Shown here piece after piece: positions 29,478 to 39,363 of a DNA stretch of 64,000 nt. The DNA is taken from the NCBI GenBank assembly GCA_021785655.1, contig JAJYET010000008.1:1-64000 (forward strand). Direction: 5' to 3'. The notes beneath the pieces were generated by a model. It saw only the letters and a program-made list of their open reading frames with translations, did not search any database and was not told where the DNA came from. Numbering within the stretch: the first letter of the stretch is position 1; every line of letters starts with the position of its first letter. A program made the position numbers and the translations under genes. Source of the stretch: a bacterium. Its GTDB lineage: Bacteria; Chloroflexota; Dormibacteria; Aeolococcales; Bog-877.

Positions 29478-29508
29478 CTTTACGTCAACGTAAAGTAAGG
29501 AGTATCCT
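29478..29508 (+). promoter_or_regulatory. 18-nt perfect inverted repeat CTTTACGT-CA-ACGTAAAG between TTTACG and TATCCT elements (18-bp spacer)
   Basis: Direct reading; resembles MerR-family (LiuR-type TTTACGTnnACGTAAA) operators. Confidence 0.6.
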
Positions 29509-29538
29509 CAGCCGAGACACCTGAGCTGGGAGGATCCC

Positions 29539-31329
29539 TTGCCCGCCCCGTCCCCGGCGACCGCTCCTGACCCTTACCGCGGGAAGTGGGTCGCGCTCTC
29601 CAACACCACCTTGGGGATGCTGATGGTGGTGATCAACTCCTCGATCACCCTGATCGCCCTCCCCGACATCTTCCGCGGCATCCACCTGGACCCCCTCACC
29701 CCCGGGAACACCGGCTACTTCCTCTGGCTGCTCATGGGCTACATGGTGGTCACCGCGGTCCTGGTGGTGAGCTTCGGCCGCCTCGGCGACATGTACGGCC
29801 GGGTGCGGATGTACAACCTCGGGTTCGCGGTGTTCTCCGCCTTCTCGGTGCTGCTCTCGATAACCTGGCTTGAGGGCCAGGCGGCCGCCCTCTGGTTGAT
29901 CGCCATGCGCGTCATGCAGGGGGTCGGAGCGGCGCTCCTCTTCGCCAATTCCTCCGCCATCCTCACCGACGCCTTCCCCCCCGATCAGCGGGGGCTGGCC
30001 CTCGGGGTGAACCAGGTGGCGGCGATCGGTGGGTCCTTCATCGGCCTCATCCTGGGCGGGCTGCTGGGACCGGTGGACTGGCATCTGGTCTTCCTGGTCT
30101 CGGTGCCCTTCGGCATCTTCGGCACGATCTGGGCCTACTTCAAGCTCGAGGAGCGGGGGGTGCGCGTCCACTCCTCGATCGACTGGTGGGGCAACGTGAC
30201 CTTTGCCGCCGGGCTGATCTCGCTGCTGGTTGGCATCACCTACGGGATCGAGCCCTATGGCAAGTCGACCATGGGCTGGACCAGCCCCTCGGTCCTCACC
30301 GAGATAGGGCTGGGCTTGGTGCTGCTCGGGCTCTTCCTGTACCTGGAGACCCGGGTGCACAACCCGATGTTCCGCCTCCCCCTTTTCCGGATTCGGGCCT
30401 TCGCCGCCGGCAACGTGGCCAGCCTGCTGGCATCCCTGGGCCGAGGCGGCATCATGTTCATCCTCATCATCTGGCTGCAGGGGATCTGGCTCCCGCAGCA
30501 TGGTTACAGCTTCGCCAGCACCCCGCTCTGGGCAGGGATCTACATGCTTCCGCTCACCGTGGGCTTTCTGGTCGCCGGACCGGTCTCCGGGTACCTGTCC
30601 GACCACTACGGGGCCCGCCCCTTCGCCACCGGGGGAATGCTGCTCGCCGCTCTCAGCTTCGGGCTGCTGGAGCTGCTCCCCCCCGATTTCAGCTACCCGG
30701 TCTTCGCCCTCCTGCTTCTGCTCAACGGGCTCGCCATGGGGCTCTTCGCCTCCCCCAACCGGGCCGGGATCATGAACAGCCTCCCCGCCACCCAACGCGG
30801 AGCCGGCTCTGGCATGACGGCGACCTTCCAGAACTCGGCCCAGGTACTCTCCATCGGGATCTTCTTCACCCTCATCATCACCGGGCTGGCGGCCCAGCTG
30901 CCCGGGGCCCTCTACCACGGCCTCACCGCCGAGGGGGTTCCGGCCACCGCGGCCGCCCGGATCTCCCACCTTCCCCCGACCGGAGCTCTCTTCGCCGCGT
31001 TCCTGGGCTACAACCCGGTGCACTCCCTGCTCGGGCCCTTACTTGTCCACATGCCGCCCGCCAAGGTCTCCTACCTCACCGGCCGCACCTTCTTCTCATC
31101 CCTGATCTCCACTCCCTTCATGGGTGGGCTCCACGTGGCCTTCGACTTCGCGGTGGCGGCGTGCCTCGTGGCCGGGGTGGCCTCGTGGCTGCGCGGGGGC
31201 AAGTTCCACTACGAGGAGAGTGAGGCGGCCTTTGCCGCCACCAGCCCCCGCACCCCCAGCAAGCGGCCCCGGCCCGCCGCCGGGGGTCACCTGCCTCAGG
31301 CCGAGAAGAGCCCGTCCAGGCGCCGGTAG
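29539..31329 (+). CDS. MFS transporter (DHA2-like, about 14 TM)
   Basis: [53 protein letters not shown] start behind GGGAGG. Confidence 0.88.
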   Translation: MPAPSPATAPDPYRGKWVALSNTTLGMLMVVINSSITLIALPDIFRGIHLDPLTPGNTGYFLWLLMGYMVVTAVLVVSFGRLGDMYGRVRMYNLGFAVFSAFSVLLSITWLEGQAAALWLIAMRVMQGVGAALLFANSSAILTDAFPPDQRGLALGVNQVAAIGGSFIGLILGGLLGPVDWHLVFLVSVPFGIFGTIWAYFKLEERGVRVHSSIDWWGNVTFAAGLISLLVGITYGIEPYGKSTMGWTSPSVLTEIGLGLVLLGLFLYLETRVHNPMFRLPLFRIRAFAAGNVASLLASLGRGGIMFILIIWLQGIWLPQHGYSFASTPLWAGIYMLPLTVGFLVAGPVSGYLSDHYGARPFATGGMLLAALSFGLLELLPPDFSYPVFALLLLLNGLAMGLFASPNRAGIMNSLPATQRGAGSGMTATFQNSAQVLSIGIFFTLIITGLAAQLPGALYHGLTAEGVPATAAARISHLPPTGALFAAFLGYNPVHSLLGPLLVHMPPAKVSYLTGRTFFSSLISTPFMGGLHVAFDFAVAACLVAGVASWLRGGKFHYEESEAAFAATSPRTPSKRPRPAAGGHLPQAEKSPSRRR

Positions 31330-32132
31330 CGCTCCCGCCGGCGGGCGGGGTCGAACCCGCGTGAGGTGAGCTCCTGGAGCCGAGCCTCCAGCCGCGGGCG
31401 AAGTAGCCGGGCGGTCTCGTCCCAGTCGTTGTGGGCGCCGCCCGGGGGCTCGGGCACGATCTCGTCGGCGATCCCCCACTCCAGGAGGTTGGCCGCCTCC
31501 AGCCGGAGCGCGGCCGCGGCCTGCTGCTTGCGCCCGGCGTCCCGGAAGAGGATGGCGGCCGCCGCCTCCGGCGAGGCCACGGAGAGGAACGCATGCTCCA
31601 GCACCAAGACCGAGTCAGCCAGGAGCGTGGCCAGCGCTCCACCGCTTCCCCCCTCCCCGATCACCACCGCCAGGTACGGCGTGGGGAGCGCCAACTGGGC
31701 CTCCAGGGTCTGGGCGATGGCCCAGGCCTGCCCCCGCTCCTCGGCGGCCACCCCCGGGTAGGCGCCCGGGGTGTCGATGAAGCTGACCACCGGCAGCTTG
31801 AGGCGTCCCGCCAGGGTGAAGAGCCGCTGGGCCTTGCGGTAACCCTCGGGGTGGGCCATGCCGAAGTTGCGCTTGCCCCGCTCCTCCAGGGTCCTCCCCT
31901 TCTGGTTGGCCACCACCGCCAGCGGCTGGCCCCCCAGCCGTGCCAGCCCGATCACCACCGCGGCGTCGTCGCCGCCCTGGCGGTCGCCGTGGAGCTCTAT
32001 GAAGTCGTCCAGGCAGCGCTGGACCAGGTCCAGCGAGTAGGGGCGGTCGGGGTGACGAGAGACCTCCACGTGGGCCCAGGCGGCCTGGGCGGCCTCCCCG
32101 GCGGCGGTGCCGTCGAGGTCCGCGGAGCTCAC
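31296..32132 (-). CDS. accA: Acetyl-CoA carboxylase carboxyltransferase subunit alpha
   Basis: [70 protein letters not shown]. Confidence 0.9.
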   Translation of the reverse strand: MSSADLDGTAAGEAAQAAWAHVEVSRHPDRPYSLDLVQRCLDDFIELHGDRQGGDDAAVVIGLARLGGQPLAVVANQKGRTLEERGKRNFGMAHPEGYRKAQRLFTLAGRLKLPVVSFIDTPGAYPGVAAEERGQAWAIAQTLEAQLALPTPYLAVVIGEGGSGGALATLLADSVLVLEHAFLSVASPEAAAAILFRDAGRKQQAAAALRLEAANLLEWGIADEIVPEPPGGAHNDWDETARLLRPRLEARLQELTSRGFDPARRRERYRRLDGLFSA

Positions 32133-32974
32133 GCCAGCCGCCCGGCGCCCTCCACGGCGGAGGGTCCCAGCACCGCCAGCAGCCGACTCAGGACCTCGCG
32201 CAGCTCGCGGCGGTCGACCACCTGGTCGATCAGGCCGCGGGCATGATGGAACTCGCTGGTCTGGAAGCCGGCGGGGAGCTGCTCATAGGTGGCCTGGGTG
32301 ATCACCCGGGCCCCGGTGAACCCGATCATCGCCTTGGGCTCGGCCAGGATGACGTCGCCGAGGGCCGCGAAGCTGGCGATGCTGCCACCCATGGTGGGGT
32401 CGGCCAGGATGGAGATGAACGGCACGTGGGCCTCAGCCAGCTGGTGGAGGGCGGCCACGCTCTTGGCCATCTGCATGAGGGAGAAGACCCCCTCCTGCAT
32501 CCGCGCACCTCCGGAGGAGGTGACGCACACGAAGGGTCGCAGCTCGGCGGCGCTCCGCTCGATCGCCCGAGCCAGCCGCTCCCCGACGGCGGTGGAGAGG
32601 CTGCCCCCCAGGAAGCCGAAGTCGAAGGAGGCCAGCCCCACCGGGTGGCCGCAGATCGACGCCGCCCCGGTGAGAATGGCATCAGGCAGCTGCTGCCTCT
32701 GGCGGGCCTCCGCCAGACGGTCCACATATGCCTTGGTGTCCACGAAGCCCAGCCGGTCCCGGCCCGCCAGCTCCGGATCCCACTCCTGGAAGCTGCCCTT
32801 GTCGGCCAGCTGGCGGATCCTCTCGTGGGCGCTGATCCGGGAGTGGTGGCCGCAGGCGGGACAGACGTAAAGGCTGCCGGCGGCCTGGGCCATGGGGAAG
32901 GACCGCTGGCAGGCGCCGCAAGTGAATCCGGAGTCCGCCGTTCGCGGACGCGCGTAGGCAGGGCTTATCGCCAT
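32129..32974 (-). CDS. accD: Acetyl-CoA carboxylase carboxyltransferase subunit beta
   Basis: Zn ribbon CGACQRSF...CPACGHHSRISAHERI; SSGGARMQEGVFSLMQMAKS; ADPTMGGSIASFA. Confidence 0.92.
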   Translation of the reverse strand: MAISPAYARPRTADSGFTCGACQRSFPMAQAAGSLYVCPACGHHSRISAHERIRQLADKGSFQEWDPELAGRDRLGFVDTKAYVDRLAEARQRQQLPDAILTGAASICGHPVGLASFDFGFLGGSLSTAVGERLARAIERSAAELRPFVCVTSSGGARMQEGVFSLMQMAKSVAALHQLAEAHVPFISILADPTMGGSIASFAALGDVILAEPKAMIGFTGARVITQATYEQLPAGFQTSEFHHARGLIDQVVDRRELREVLSRLLAVLGPSAVEGAGRLA

Positions 32975-33114
32975 CTGGGTCCTCCCTCGCGGGCCCGCGG
33001 CCCGACCTCGACCACCATTCCGGCCCCAGGTCTCACTGAAGGTTGAGTCCCAAAGCTCGGCAAAGGTTACGCTCCAGTTGGCCTCCACCCCGAGCCCGTA
33101 ACCTAGCGGGGACG

Positions 33115-34242
33115 ATGAGCCTTGCAGAGCACGTGGGCAATCCGTGGCGGGCGGGCGATGGCGGCTCGCCCCCGGGCTGCCGGCTGGTAGCGGTGGGCAG
33201 CGCGCTCCCCGTACGCCGCCTCACCAACTCCGAGGTGGAGACCTTCCTGGACACCACCGATGAGTGGATCAGCAGCCGGACTGGGATCCGGGAGCGCCGG
33301 ATCGCGGACCCCGAGGTCACGCTGGTGGGGATCGCCGCCCGAGCGGCGCGGGCCGCCATGACCGCCGGGGGGTGGACGGCGGCCGACGTCGACACGATCA
33401 TCTGCTCAAGCAGCTCGCCGGACGAGACCTTCCCCTCGCTGGCCTGCCGGCTGCAGGCTGAGCTGGGCTGCCCCCACGGGGCGGCCTTCGACATCCAGGC
33501 GGCGTGCTCCGGGGCCATCTATGGCCTCGCGCTGGCCCAGTCGCTGATCCAGACCGGACTCAGCCGGCGGGTTCTCGTCGTGGCCGCTGAGCTGTTCAGC
33601 CGGCTCGTCGACTGGTCGGATCGATCCACCGCGGTCCTTTTCGGAGACGGTGCCGGGGCCCTGCTGGTCGGGGGGCCCGGGGAACCCGGCAGCGAGATCG
33701 TGGCCATCGACCTGGGGGCGGATGGGAGTGGGGCAGCCTCGCTGGGCACCGCCGCCGCCACGGCGACGGCCATCCCCGAGGCGATCCCCGCGTACGCCAG
33801 GGCGGAGCGGTCCCTCAACCGGGTGGTGTTCATGAACGGCCGCGAGGTCTTCCGCTTCTCCACCCGCATCCTGGAGCAGCTCATAGTCCGGCTCGCTGAG
33901 GCCGCCGGGGTGACTCCCGAGGAGATCACCCTGGTGGTCCCCCATCAGGCCAACTCCCGGATCCTGGCCACCGCCGCTGGGAGGGTCGGCATCCCCCTGG
34001 AGCGTTTCGCCATCAACGTCGACCGGATGGGAAACACCTCGTCCGCCTCGGTCCCGCTGGCTCTGGCTGAAGCCGCCGCCCGCGGCCGTCTCGCACCTGG
34101 AGCCGGGGTCTGCATGGTGGCATTCGGGGCGGGGCTGACCTGGGGAGGCGCCTTCCTCAGATGGGGAGACACCCCGGCGCTGGTCGACGACCCCGGGGAG
34201 GGGCTCGCAGCCGATCGGGGAGGACAGGAGGCAGTGGAGTGA
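33115..34242 (+). CDS. fabH: 3-oxoacyl-ACP synthase III
   Basis: TTDEWISSRTGIRERRIADPEV; DIQAACSGAIYGLALAQSLI; PHQANSRIL; NVDRMGNTSSASVPLAL. Confidence 0.92.
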   Translation: MSLAEHVGNPWRAGDGGSPPGCRLVAVGSALPVRRLTNSEVETFLDTTDEWISSRTGIRERRIADPEVTLVGIAARAARAAMTAGGWTAADVDTIICSSSSPDETFPSLACRLQAELGCPHGAAFDIQAACSGAIYGLALAQSLIQTGLSRRVLVVAAELFSRLVDWSDRSTAVLFGDGAGALLVGGPGEPGSEIVAIDLGADGSGAASLGTAAATATAIPEAIPAYARAERSLNRVVFMNGREVFRFSTRILEQLIVRLAEAAGVTPEEITLVVPHQANSRILATAAGRVGIPLERFAINVDRMGNTSSASVPLALAEAAARGRLAPGAGVCMVAFGAGLTWGGAFLRWGDTPALVDDPGEGLAADRGGQEAVE

Positions 34243-35501
34243 CGCAGGCGCGCAACGGAACCAGGATCGTGGTCACGGGGATGGGGGCTGTGACCCCGGT
34301 CGGCATCGGGGTGAAGGCGGCCTGGGAGGCGGTGTGCGCGGGCCGGAACGGCATCCACCGGATCCAGGGTTTCGACCCCGAGCCTTACGGGTCGCAGATG
34401 GCCGGCGAGGTGCTGGACTTCGAACCCACCAACTACGTGGACCGCAAGCAGGTCAGCCGGACCGCTCGCTTCACCCAGTTCGCGCTGGCAGCCACCCAGG
34501 AGGCCATGGACCAGTCCGGACTCCCCATAGACGACTCCAACCGGGACCTCGTGGGGGTGATCGTGGGCTCGGGCATAGGGGGGCTCAAGGTCACCGAGGA
34601 GGCCACCCACACCCTGGCGGAGCGGGGCCCCCGCAGGCTGAGCCCCTTCACCGTGCCCATGATCCTGGCGGACATCGCCGCCGGGGAGGTGGCCATGCGC
34701 TTCGGGGCCAGCGGCCCCAACTTCGCCCTGGTCTCGGCGTGCGCCACCGGAGCGCACGCCATCGGGGAGGCCGCCGAGATCATCCGGCGGGGAGACGCTG
34801 TGGCCTGCATCGCGGGGGGCAGCGAGGCCTCGATCACGCCGCTGGCGGTGGGCGCCTTCAGCTCGATGCGGGCTCTCTCGCAGCGCAACGACGATCCCGA
34901 GCACGCCAGCCGGCCCTTCGACGCGGGCCGGGACGGATTCGTGGTGGCCGAGGCCTGCGCCATCCTCATCCTGGAGGAGTACGAGCATGCCCAGAGGCGG
35001 TCGGCGCCCATCCTGGCCGAGGTCGCGGGCTACGGCGCCAGCGCCGATGCCTACCACCTGACCGCCCCCGAGCCCACCGGACGGGGGGCCAAGCGGGCGA
35101 TGGTCCGGGCGCTGGAGAAGGCCGGCGCGGGCCCGGAAGAGGTGGACTACGTGAACGCCCACGGCACCTCCACCCCGATGAACGACGCCGCTGAAACCGC
35201 GGCGATCAAGCAGGTTCTGGGCGACCGGGCCCACCGGATCCCGGTGTCCTCCACCAAGTCCATGACCGGGCATGCCCTGGGGGCCGCCGGGGCAATGGAG
35301 TCGGTGTTCTCGGTCATGGCCATCGTGGACGGCTGGGTGCCACCGACCATCAACTACCGGGATCCGGACCCGGAGTGCGACCTGGACTACGTTTCCGAGG
35401 GGGCCCGCCTGGTGCGACCGCGGCTGGTGCTCAACAACTCCTTCGGCTTCGGGGGACACAACGCCTGCCTGGCCTTCCGGACCCCCGAGCCGGAGTCTTA
35501 A
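34239..35501 (+). CDS. fabF: 3-oxoacyl-ACP synthase II
   Basis: RIVVTGMGAVTPVG; VSACATGAHAIGEAAEIIRRGDA; NAHGTSTPMND; STKSMTGHALGAAGA. Confidence 0.93.
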   Translation: MTQARNGTRIVVTGMGAVTPVGIGVKAAWEAVCAGRNGIHRIQGFDPEPYGSQMAGEVLDFEPTNYVDRKQVSRTARFTQFALAATQEAMDQSGLPIDDSNRDLVGVIVGSGIGGLKVTEEATHTLAERGPRRLSPFTVPMILADIAAGEVAMRFGASGPNFALVSACATGAHAIGEAAEIIRRGDAVACIAGGSEASITPLAVGAFSSMRALSQRNDDPEHASRPFDAGRDGFVVAEACAILILEEYEHAQRRSAPILAEVAGYGASADAYHLTAPEPTGRGAKRAMVRALEKAGAGPEEVDYVNAHGTSTPMNDAAETAAIKQVLGDRAHRIPVSSTKSMTGHALGAAGAMESVFSVMAIVDGWVPPTINYRDPDPECDLDYVSEGARLVRPRLVLNNSFGFGGHNACLAFRTPEPES

Positions 35502-35640
35502 CCAGACCTTAGCCTCCGGATAGCCCGGGCTTAGCCCCCGGGGCGCAATGCTTCCGGTTGAGGTTTTCCCCCGGCGAGGGGCCGACCTCGCCCTCGGTCC
35601 TCAAGGGGTCGTGGGCCCATCCTTGCCGGACCCTCCCGTG

Positions 35641-35667
35641 CTGGGGGCTGCGAAGGGCAGCCCCCAG
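35641..35667. other. 11-bp perfect stem-loop in the fabF-protease intergenic region
   Basis: CTGGGGGCTGC-GAAGG-GCAGCCCCCAG. Confidence 0.5.
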
Positions 35668-35702
35668 CCATACCGGTCCCCGGTGAGGGCCGGGCCACCC
35701 GG

Positions 35703-37097
35703 GTGGCAACTGCGGGGGGTGCAGAAGGGATTCCCCCTTTGGCTGTGCCGGTGGTCGGTGACATCCTCGGAGAGTCCCGGAAGGCGGCCCGGCAGGAGGT
35801 GGACGCCGTGGGCAGACCGGCTGCGTGTGCGCCCCAGCGAGTTGGGGGTGGACCCGGGGCAGTTCCGGTCGTGGCGCCGGTGGCGCACGGCACCGCCGCT
35901 ATCCCCGGACGCCCAGTCCTCGCTGCCACGACAGGCGCAGGCGGTTGGCGGCGTCGGGACGGCCCGGCTGGGGAGGCGGGGCGCCGAAGGCGCCGCGGGC
36001 TGGCGCTGGCGGCCGCGCTGTTCCTGGCCGGCGCCACGTTGGCCGCGCTGCTCCCCGGGGCTCCGGGAGCCAGGCGCTCGGAAACCCGGGCCGAGACCGC
36101 GGGCGCCGGCATCGACCTCGCCCGCCTGGCCCGGCTGGCGGACTCTGGGGTGGTGGCCGTCTCCTCCCTGGATGCCTATGGCGGGGACCGCCTGAGCGCC
36201 ACCGGCATCGTCCTAGACCAGGGCGGGGAGGTGATCACCAACAACCATGTCGTCGAGGGGGCGACGTCGATCACGGTTCAGGTTGGGGAAGTGGGACGGT
36301 GGTACCCCGCCACGGTTGTGGGCGCTGCTCCGACCCGAGACATCGCGGTCCTCGCGGTGGCCGGGGCCGAGGACCTCCGGCCCCTGGTCATGGCCAGGTC
36401 GGAGGAGCTCCGGACCGGCTCTCCGATCGTGGTGGTGGGGAACCAAGGCAAGGGCGCCCCCTCGGCGAGCGCCGGGGAGGTGGTGGGGATGGGGAAGCGG
36501 CTAGCGGCCACCGACCCCGTGACCGAGGCGCCCGAGGAACTCTTGGGGATGATCGAGATGGATGTCCCGGTCCAGCCGGGCGACTCCGGGGGGCCCGTCT
36601 TGGACTCCGGCGGGCAGGTGGTGGGGATGACCACGGCTGGTGAGGAGATCGCGGACGGGCTGGTCCCCGCGGACGCGGCCTATGCCATTCCCATCAGCGC
36701 GGTGCTCGCGGTGGCCCAGCAGATCGAGGCCGGGAGGAGCGGCCCCGGCCTTGTCCTCGGAGCCCCAGCGTTCCTCGGGGTCGAGGCCGATACCTACATC
36801 CCGGCGGTGGAGGCGGGGCCCCCACCGGTTCTGGCCCTTCTTGGCGACCAGCGGTCACGGCTGGCTGCGGGAGCCCTCGTCCTGCAGGTGCTGAGCGGAA
36901 CGCCGGCCGCCGTGGCCGGGATGCGGGCAGGGGACGTGATCGTCCGCCTGGCCACCGACCGGGTCGACTCCCTGGGCTCTCTGCGCACGGCCCTCGAGGG
37001 CCTTCATCCGGGGGCCAAGGTCCAGGTGGGCTGGGTGGATCCCACAGGAACTCCGGCCGTCGCCATCGTCGACCTCGCGCCCGGGCCGGCTGCCTGA
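35703..37097 (+). CDS. Membrane-anchored S1C (HtrA/DegP-like) serine protease with PDZ domain; start uncertain
   Basis: Signal anchor RRRGLALAAALFLAGATLAALL; catalytic NNHVV, RDIAVL, GDSGGPV; C-terminal PDZ-like. Confidence 0.85.
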   Translation: MATAGGAEGIPPLAVPVVGDILGESRKAARQEVDAVGRPAACAPQRVGGGPGAVPVVAPVAHGTAAIPGRPVLAATTGAGGWRRRDGPAGEAGRRRRRGLALAAALFLAGATLAALLPGAPGARRSETRAETAGAGIDLARLARLADSGVVAVSSLDAYGGDRLSATGIVLDQGGEVITNNHVVEGATSITVQVGEVGRWYPATVVGAAPTRDIAVLAVAGAEDLRPLVMARSEELRTGSPIVVVGNQGKGAPSASAGEVVGMGKRLAATDPVTEAPEELLGMIEMDVPVQPGDSGGPVLDSGGQVVGMTTAGEEIADGLVPADAAYAIPISAVLAVAQQIEAGRSGPGLVLGAPAFLGVEADTYIPAVEAGPPPVLALLGDQRSRLAAGALVLQVLSGTPAAVAGMRAGDVIVRLATDRVDSLGSLRTALEGLHPGAKVQVGWVDPTGTPAVAIVDLAPGPAA

Positions 37098-37311
37098 TGG
37101 TGCATCCCGATCTCAATTGGCCCGCACCTGGGGGGAAACCCCGGGGGCTGCGGGGGTGGACTCACTCTCCGGGGAACCGGCGTAATCACCCTTCGAACTG
37201 CGGCCTTTGAGCCCCAGACTCTGTAAGTGGAATCCACCGGATCCCCCGGCGAGGCGGGGGGATGGGGAAAGGAATTTAGGGTCTGGGCCCCACGGCCCGG
37301 GAGGTACCACG

Positions 37312-37860
37312 ATGCGACGCAAGACCTTCGACGGAATCCTGACCGTGCTGGGAGGGCTGGTGACGCTGATCCTGGTGGGGGCGGGCTCGCTTCTGCTCTG
37401 GGGCGCCAACTACACCAACACCGAGGTCCACAACCAGCTGGCGGCTCAGAAGATCTACTTCCCCGCGGCCAACAGCGCTGAGATCAAGGCACTCCCCGCA
37501 GCCGACGCCACCCTGATGAAGCAGTACGCCGGCCAGCTCATGACCACCGGAGCCCAGGCCGAGGTCTGGGCGGACCACTTCATCGCCGTCCACCTGCACG
37601 AGATCGGGCTCACCTACGACCAGGCCAGCACGCTGGCCCGTTCCAACCCCACCAACACCAAGTACGCGGACCTCAAGACCACAGTCTTCCAGGGCACCAC
37701 GCTGCGCAGTGAGCTGCTGGAGGCCTACGGGTTCTCCATCTTCGGAACCATCGCCTGGATCTCCTCGCTGGTGGCCTTCGCCCTGGCGGCGGTCTTCCTC
37801 CTGCTGACGGCCCTCGGAGTCGTCCACTGGCGGACAGTCCCGCCCACGGCCGAGATCTGA
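37312..37860 (+). CDS. Conserved-looking hypothetical membrane protein (N- and C-terminal TM)
   Basis: MRRKTFDGILTVLGGLVTLILVGAGSLLLWGANYTNTEVHNQLAAQKIYFP... Confidence 0.7.
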   Translation: MRRKTFDGILTVLGGLVTLILVGAGSLLLWGANYTNTEVHNQLAAQKIYFPAANSAEIKALPAADATLMKQYAGQLMTTGAQAEVWADHFIAVHLHEIGLTYDQASTLARSNPTNTKYADLKTTVFQGTTLRSELLEAYGFSIFGTIAWISSLVAFALAAVFLLLTALGVVHWRTVPPTAEI

Positions 37861-37888
37861 GCCCCAACGCTCTGACCAGACCCGGAAA

Positions 37889-37921
37889 GGAGGGGTCCCG
37901 CCCTCGGGGTGGGGCCCCTCC
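37889..37921. terminator. GC-rich hairpin downstream of the 37312-37860 gene
   Basis: GGAGGGG...CCCCTCC arms with further inner pairing, 28 nt after the stop codon. Confidence 0.45.
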
Positions 37922-38354
37922 CGATTGTCTGAGGGGCGAGGTCGCGCCTGGCGGGGGACCGCCGCCCGGTGGCCCCCAGAGCAGCGGATCGCCCCGCCCA
38001 GCCGCCACCGTCGAAGAAGGCGCTCGGGTGACTCCGCGCCGCATCCCTGGGCTGCGGGCGGGGTGCTCGACCATGGCGCCCTCGCCCCCTCGGTCGGCCG
38101 CCTGCGGCGGGTCCCCGCCACGGCCCAACCGGGCTCCTCAGGTGCGCGGTCCCACCCCGACTCCCGGGCCACCACCCCGCTCCCGCGACGCAGGTCGCAC
38201 GACTCCGGCCCGGGCCCAGGTCCGAAGAGTTGTCGGGTCCCTCGGGAACGGGCGAAGCACCCACCACACGGGGCACCCTCGGCCCCTCTCCCCGGCATCC
38301 ACCCAGCAGAGGCAGGTGATTACGCGCTGATCGCGCCACCACCCGCCTTCGACC

Positions 38355-39317
38355 ATGGGAGGCGGAATTTCCACTCCGGGCCGCCGCGGCGGCCGGACCC
38401 TGGAGGAAGCGCTGGTGGAATTGGCTTCGGGGGCGGCGGTGCCGACCAGGAGCACGGGCTGGGCCCGTGCCGGCGACTTCCTGATCTTCGTCAAGCCCCA
38501 CATCGACGTGACCTTCGTGGCCGTGGCGGTCGCGGGGGCTGTTGTCAGCTGGCAGCGGTCCGGGCCTTTCCCGCTCTCCCAGGTACTGCTTCTGGCCGGC
38601 TCGGTGGCCCTGCTCAGCTCCGGGGCTGAGTGCTGGACCAACGTCCGCGACCGCGACCTCGACGCCGTGATGCCCCGCACCCAGGGGCGGCCCCTGGTGA
38701 GCGGCCGGATCGCCGTCCCAGAAGCGCTCCTTCTGGCGCTGGTCCTCACCGGGTCGGGGCTGGGGCTGGCAGCGCTGCTGGGGCCGGTTGCCCTCGGTTT
38801 CCTCGCATTCGCCCTCCTCAGCAACGTGGTGGTCTACAGCCTGCTCACCAAGCGTGCCACCCCCTGGAGCATCGTCCTGGGTTCGGTGGTGGGGGCGCTG
38901 CCCCTCTGGGCCGGCGCCGCGGCTGTTCGTGAGCCCCTGCCCGCCGCCGCTTGGATGCTGGGCGGCACGGTGGGCATCTGGATCTTCGTCCACATCTGGG
39001 TGATCGCTCTGCGCTACCGGGACGACTACGCTGCTGGGGCTGTCCCGATGGCACCCCTGGTGTGGAGCCCGGGGAGGCTCCGCACGGCGCTACTGGCGTC
39101 GGCGGCGGGGATGGGAGCCCTCGCTGTGGCGTCCCTGCTCAGCCTTCGCGGGCCGGCTGTGCCCGAGGCCGTGGCCCTGACCGGAGCCTTCTCCGCCGCG
39201 ATCCTGGCGGGCACGGCCCTGGTGCCGGTCAGGCCCCAGCTGGCGGGCCCGCTGATTCACCTCATCACGATCTATTTGCTGGTGGTCCTGGGGGCGGCTG
39301 TGGCCTGCGCGCTCTGA
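38355..39317 (+). CDS. UbiA-superfamily prenyltransferase, CtaB/CyoE (heme O synthase)-like
   Basis: FVKPHIDVTFVAVAVAG; NVRDRDLDAVMPRTQGRPLVSGRI; LLSNVVVYSLLTKRATPWSIVLGSVVGALP. Confidence 0.82.
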   Translation: MGGGISTPGRRGGRTLEEALVELASGAAVPTRSTGWARAGDFLIFVKPHIDVTFVAVAVAGAVVSWQRSGPFPLSQVLLLAGSVALLSSGAECWTNVRDRDLDAVMPRTQGRPLVSGRIAVPEALLLALVLTGSGLGLAALLGPVALGFLAFALLSNVVVYSLLTKRATPWSIVLGSVVGALPLWAGAAAVREPLPAAAWMLGGTVGIWIFVHIWVIALRYRDDYAAGAVPMAPLVWSPGRLRTALLASAAGMGALAVASLLSLRGPAVPEAVALTGAFSAAILAGTALVPVRPQLAGPLIHLITIYLLVVLGAAVACAL

Positions 39318-39363
39318 GCTCGCGGGGAGCCGCCTGTCAGGGCCGAGGGGAAAGGAGGGGACG

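Noticed and set aside
29485-31023. 512-aa minus-strand ORF antisense to the MFS transporter
   Set aside because: Compositionally biased shadow ORF; MFS motifs lie on the plus strand
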